In this document: positions 60,600 through 64,000 of the stretch, one piece after another
Layout of the letters: every line of letters starts with the position of its first letter
How positions within the stretch are numbered: the first letter of the stretch is position 1
Origin: Diospyros lotus
Lineage: Eukaryota; Streptophyta; Magnoliopsida; Ericales; Ebenaceae
DNA: 64,000 bases
Reading direction: 5' to 3'
Assembly: GCF_014633365.1 (NCBI RefSeq)
Contig: NC_068344.1
Span: forward strand, 15,143,669-15,207,668
Made by a program: the position numbers and the translations under genes
Notes under the pieces: model-generated
What the model saw: the letters and a program-made list of their open reading frames with translations, nothing else
Databases searched by the model: none
What the model was told of the DNA's origin: nothing

Positions 60600-62311
60600 G
60601 CCCCCCCACCCCAGGCTACAGCTAGAATATTTTATATTTGTAAATGAATTTTTATATTTGATATAATATATTTTATATTTGGTATGATATATTTTCAAAA
60701 ATAGAATTTAATTAAATTCTATATTACGTTATATTTTCTAAAATATCCCTTAATATAAACTAGATTGCTAAGGGCTATATATTCTTGTGAACAAATTTAT
60801 TTATTTATTTAAATTTATAGAATTATTTTGTAAATTAGACCTATTTTAATAAAATTCAATTCCATCCAAATTTGCTTTACATTCCAAATATGAAAGTTTT
60901 AAAATGAACTTTTGTGAAATTCATTTATTCCAAATTAAATATGATCACATAATTATAAAATATAATTATCTTATCATTTTATACAATTAAATTAAATTTC
61001 TTAGATATAAAATATGAGGCCAAGTGTCAAACAAGTTAATATGGATTTTGAGCTCCAAACTCATTTACCTATTGTAGTTTTAGAAGACTAAATAAACCAT
61101 TGTCTTTTTCGACGTGGTATCAAATTGATTATTATAATTTAATAATATTAATTTAACCACCTGTCCTAAAAAATATAGGCACACTTAATCTATTGGTGTT
61201 TAGTTTTGATAAGTTTAAGGGATGTAATGTATGAATAATACTGTAGTATTTCTATCGTATTAAAAAGAGAATATGGACTCCATAAGTGTAACACAAAGTG
61301 TGGTACTTCTATCGTATTAAAAAGAGAATATGAACTCCATAAATGTAACACAAAGCGCAAAAAAAAATAATATGAGTATCGAATGTTCAAATCCTTGTAG
61401 CATTTTAAAAGATAGAATTTTTGTTGGAATGCAACATTAACTAGTTAACTAGAAAACGACAATAAAGTTGAAAGATAAGTTACCCATGTGGAGATAGGGT
61501 CATGGTGTGTCCTGTCACTCCTCTAGAAGTCTCATTCACATAACATAAACGTGGGTAACTAATTATTTCTTGAAACTCTACTTTGAATATATATATATAT
61601 AGATCGTGATCGTATTTAAATTTATTTAATTGATGAATAAAAAAAAAGATCACTTTTTTCAAATTTATTGGGACTAACCTCGCATAAATGAGTCGTAAAA
61701 AAATAATAATAATCACCTCGTTTGGAAAATTCACCCAAGTTTACAAATACAATGACAGGTAATACGACAAGATTGCCATTTATCTAGATAAATATTAAAT
61801 ATTTTAATTCAATAAAAAAATATTATTTTTTATAATGTGAAAAACGCGAGGGTCCTAATAACTTGTCAGATAGATAAGTTGATTGTACATATTTGCAGAG
61901 TCAAAATCGAACCCCACTATAAAAATACTAAAAATTTTAACCCTTGTAGAATTTGGGACACTCAGTGGGTTGTACCAACCTTTTTCCTATTTCTTGAAAC
62001 TCGAGTTTTGTATTTAATTTTTTTTTTTAAAAAAAGAGTCAGTAATTATGTGATTTTGTATAAGATGTAAACAATTATGGCCATATATAATTATGGAAAC
62101 AAGTTATATGTTCAAATGGGTTTAGATTGAATTTTTTGGCATACTTAGTTTTTTTTTTTTTTTAAATCTAAGAAATCAATATTAACCCATGTTCATATTC
62201 AAGTGTAATAGATGTATTTTATTATTTTTCTCTTTGAAATTAATTTCAAAAGCCGTAAAATTAAGGCTGTAATTAATTAATTATATACATTATTTCAAAC
62301 AAATTCTATAA
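60600..62311. other. AT-rich region upstream of CYP90A
   Basis: Apart from the 57-bp tandem repeat, no gene, RNA or transposon is recognisable. Poly-A/T and TA runs are common. Confidence 0.5.
61243..61356. repeat. Tandem duplication, 57-bp unit
   Basis: Units 61243-61299 and 61300-61356 (ctatcgtattaaaaagaga in each) differ at about five bases. It is in AT-rich DNA upstream of CYP90A. Confidence 0.9.
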
Positions 62312-62527
62312 GGATGCGTTTGATAGAGTTGGAAAATGAGGGTGAAATTCCAATTCTGATCCCAACCTCTAGAAATTTTAATTCCTTGATTTCAAGAAAA
62401 ATATTCACTTTTTGAACTAAAATAAAATTCGAATTCCATAGAATTGAAAAATTATTTAATAGAATTTTCTTAAATTTAGATGAAAAATGAATTTCACCCT
62501 CATTTTTTATGTCTATCAAACGCACCC
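62312..62527. mobile_element. Tourist/Harbinger-like MITE (216 bp), TAA duplication
   Basis: Left end ggatgcgtttgatag and right end ctatcaaacgcaccc are inverted repeats with one mismatch. Inner arms (aaaatgagggtgaaattc and its complement) extend the pairing to about 45 bp. TAA flanks it at 62309-62311 and 62528-62530. Size, ends and the 3-bp TWA duplication fit a PIF/Harbinger MITE. Confidence 0.8.
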
Positions 62528-62988
62528 TAATTGTATTGTTAAGGAAAATATATATATGTGATTATGGGTATAATTAATTATATAAATAAAATCAAATATT
62601 TGTGTCAAGATATATATATAATAATAATTAATGCTTAAACTTAAGTTGTTAATTTCTGGAAAATAAAAATAACCATAACTAAGCAGAAGGAGGCCAATGA
62701 GTTTGGTGAAAGCAAGGCTGCCTCTGAGCTAATCTATATATATATTACCATTACCTTGATAATCTCCAAGAAGCAAGAATATTCTAGCTCATTATTTTTA
62801 CAATTAAAAAAGTAACAACAAATCAATAATTAAGTATTAATTAATTAATTAGTCACAAACACACAACACCAAGCTATATATATATATATATATGTAGTGT
62901 GATTTGGAAGTTCCCTAATCATGGGTTTGAGCCCCCAATGGAGGAGCATAATTAAACAATATTCGAAGCTAAGCCTATATAATGATGC

Positions 62989-62999
62989 CCACGTGGCGG
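62989..62999. promoter_or_regulatory. G-box / ABRE-like motif
   Basis: CCACGTGGCGG includes CACGTGGC, the core bound by bZIP and bHLH factors. A TATA-like ctatataatg is 12 bases before it. No gene is recognisable downstream within the window, so its target is unknown. Confidence 0.35.
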
Positions 63000-64000
63000 C
63001 GAATGATTGGGAGCAGTACATTATAGTAGGGTTGGTAGAGAGGGGTGAGAGTAGCTAGCTAGCATGCATGGATCCAGATGGTCCCCGTAAAGGACACTTT
63101 GGTTGTCTACCCACTAGACAAGCATCCTACATACTACATGCATCATCAATTAGCTAGCTACCTTAGCAACTAATCCCCCCCCCCCCCCCCCCCCCCCACA
63201 AACCTTTTCTGAAATAAAAATACTATTATATATATATATATATAAACAAGTTTTAACCAATTTGGTGATATATAGAATTGCAGCATGTATATGTTTGTAC
63301 CCCTTTCTTCTGCATGCCTTAATATAATGTCCTTAATTCACTCTTAATTCAAACATTCTTATTATATAATTACAGTATTTTTCAATCATCAAGTGCGTGG
63401 ATATTACAAACATTAATAAGTGATGAACATGAGAAGGGCAAAATTAATGAAAATTTTCTTTATTTTGTTGTTGTACGTACGTAATTGATCATGGGTCTCT
63501 ATCTAGCTAGTTGTTAGAATTATCATTATCTATATACATATCCTTTATCTATCTATCTATCTATCTATCTTGTAGTTGTTGGTGGGTGTGGTTAACTAGT
63601 TAAATTAATATACTATATAGCCCACTTTGAAAATATATATATAATATAATTAATCAATGTTACTAGCTTGTTTATATAAAAAAAATAAATGTGACATATA
63701 TATGTAACCTTGATGCATGTATTTATATAATCTAGCTAGGTTTAGGGTTAGTTTCCTTGGAGACAGACTCACCCCCACCCCCCCCATGATTTGTGGAATT
63801 TAGACAGAAATCAACTTTGCATTAAGCTTAGGAGCACATCTAAGCAGCCGTGCTTTTTGGTAATTGCCCCTCACCATGGGCCACTGTCTCACTCAATTAT
63901 CACATCATGCAATAATATATATATATATAAATCAAAATTTCATATAAATAACACATGATTAAAATTCACTGTGTTACTCATATATATAGGGTATGCCCCC
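63000..64000. other. Simple-repeat-rich end of window
   Basis: Contains (C)23 at 63175-63197, a (TATC)n run at 63546-63570 and several (TA)n runs. No coding sequence seen. Confidence 0.6.

Noticed and set aside
60594..61600. Brassinosteroid feedback element in the CYP90A promoter
   Set aside because: I looked for CGTGYG on both strands and saw only near misses such as CGTGGG and CGTGGT.
63050..63170. microRNA precursor
   Set aside because: A weak fold-back of gtagctagctag and ctagctagcta words exists, but no known plant microRNA sequence is visible and pairing between the ends is poor.

Overview
The window is nuclear DNA from a flowering plant, most likely a eudicot with a medium or large repeat-rich genome. 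The evidence is two intron-containing genes whose products match Arabidopsis proteins almost end to end, GT-AG introns in plant phase patterns, and dense plant retrotransposon families (Ty1/copia, Ty3 chromovirus, Cassandra, TRIM/SMART-like, RTE LINE, hAT, Tourist-like MITE). I cannot name the species.

Layout. 1-8740 is intergenic repeat DNA. It holds an old LTR-like sequence split by a 2.56-kb solo LTR (3601-6160, target duplication CAAGG) and by a tandem pair of Cassandra elements carrying 5S rRNA-like promoters (6233-7539, target duplication CATCC), followed by a tRNA-type SINE and an antisense TRIM. 9182-55246 (+) is the nuclear pore gene NUP88/MOS7. It has nine exons, a 2,457-bp reading frame (818 aa) and a 46-kb genomic span. 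Introns 2, 3 and 6 measure 12.0, 15.9 and 12.5 kb and are filled with nested transposons, while the other five are 0.47-0.74 kb. 56351-60410 (-) is a seven-exon cytochrome P450 of the CYP90A (CPD) brassinosteroid family (499 aa), convergent with NUP88 across 1.1 kb. 60600-64000 is AT-rich upstream sequence with a MITE, a tandem repeat and simple repeats.

Transposons in NUP88. Intron 2: copia A (+) is split by copia B (-), then a solo LTR and a SMART-like element. Intron 3: chromovirus C (+) contains an hAT element and copia D (-); D contains an LTR-like repeat that itself contains another hAT element. An RTE LINE with an inverted 5' part follows. Intron 6: a solo LTR, copia E (+) split by an hAT element, an RTE LINE split by a solo LTR, and a Ty3 gag fragment. 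Every polyprotein is broken by stops or frameshifts, so none looks autonomous. Many insertions have matching target duplications, which lets the order of events be read.

How the genes work. NUP88 is a cytoplasmic-face nucleoporin involved in nuclear export and retention of immune regulators. CYP90A acts in brassinosteroid synthesis. They are not known to act together. From memory, however, their Arabidopsis counterparts At5g05680 and At5g05690 are adjacent, so the pair looks like conserved microsynteny. The most distinctive signals are the Cassandra dimer with a 2-LTR-type junction and the depth of transposon nesting inside an intact essential-type gene. I found no sign of a new enzymatic or defence system.
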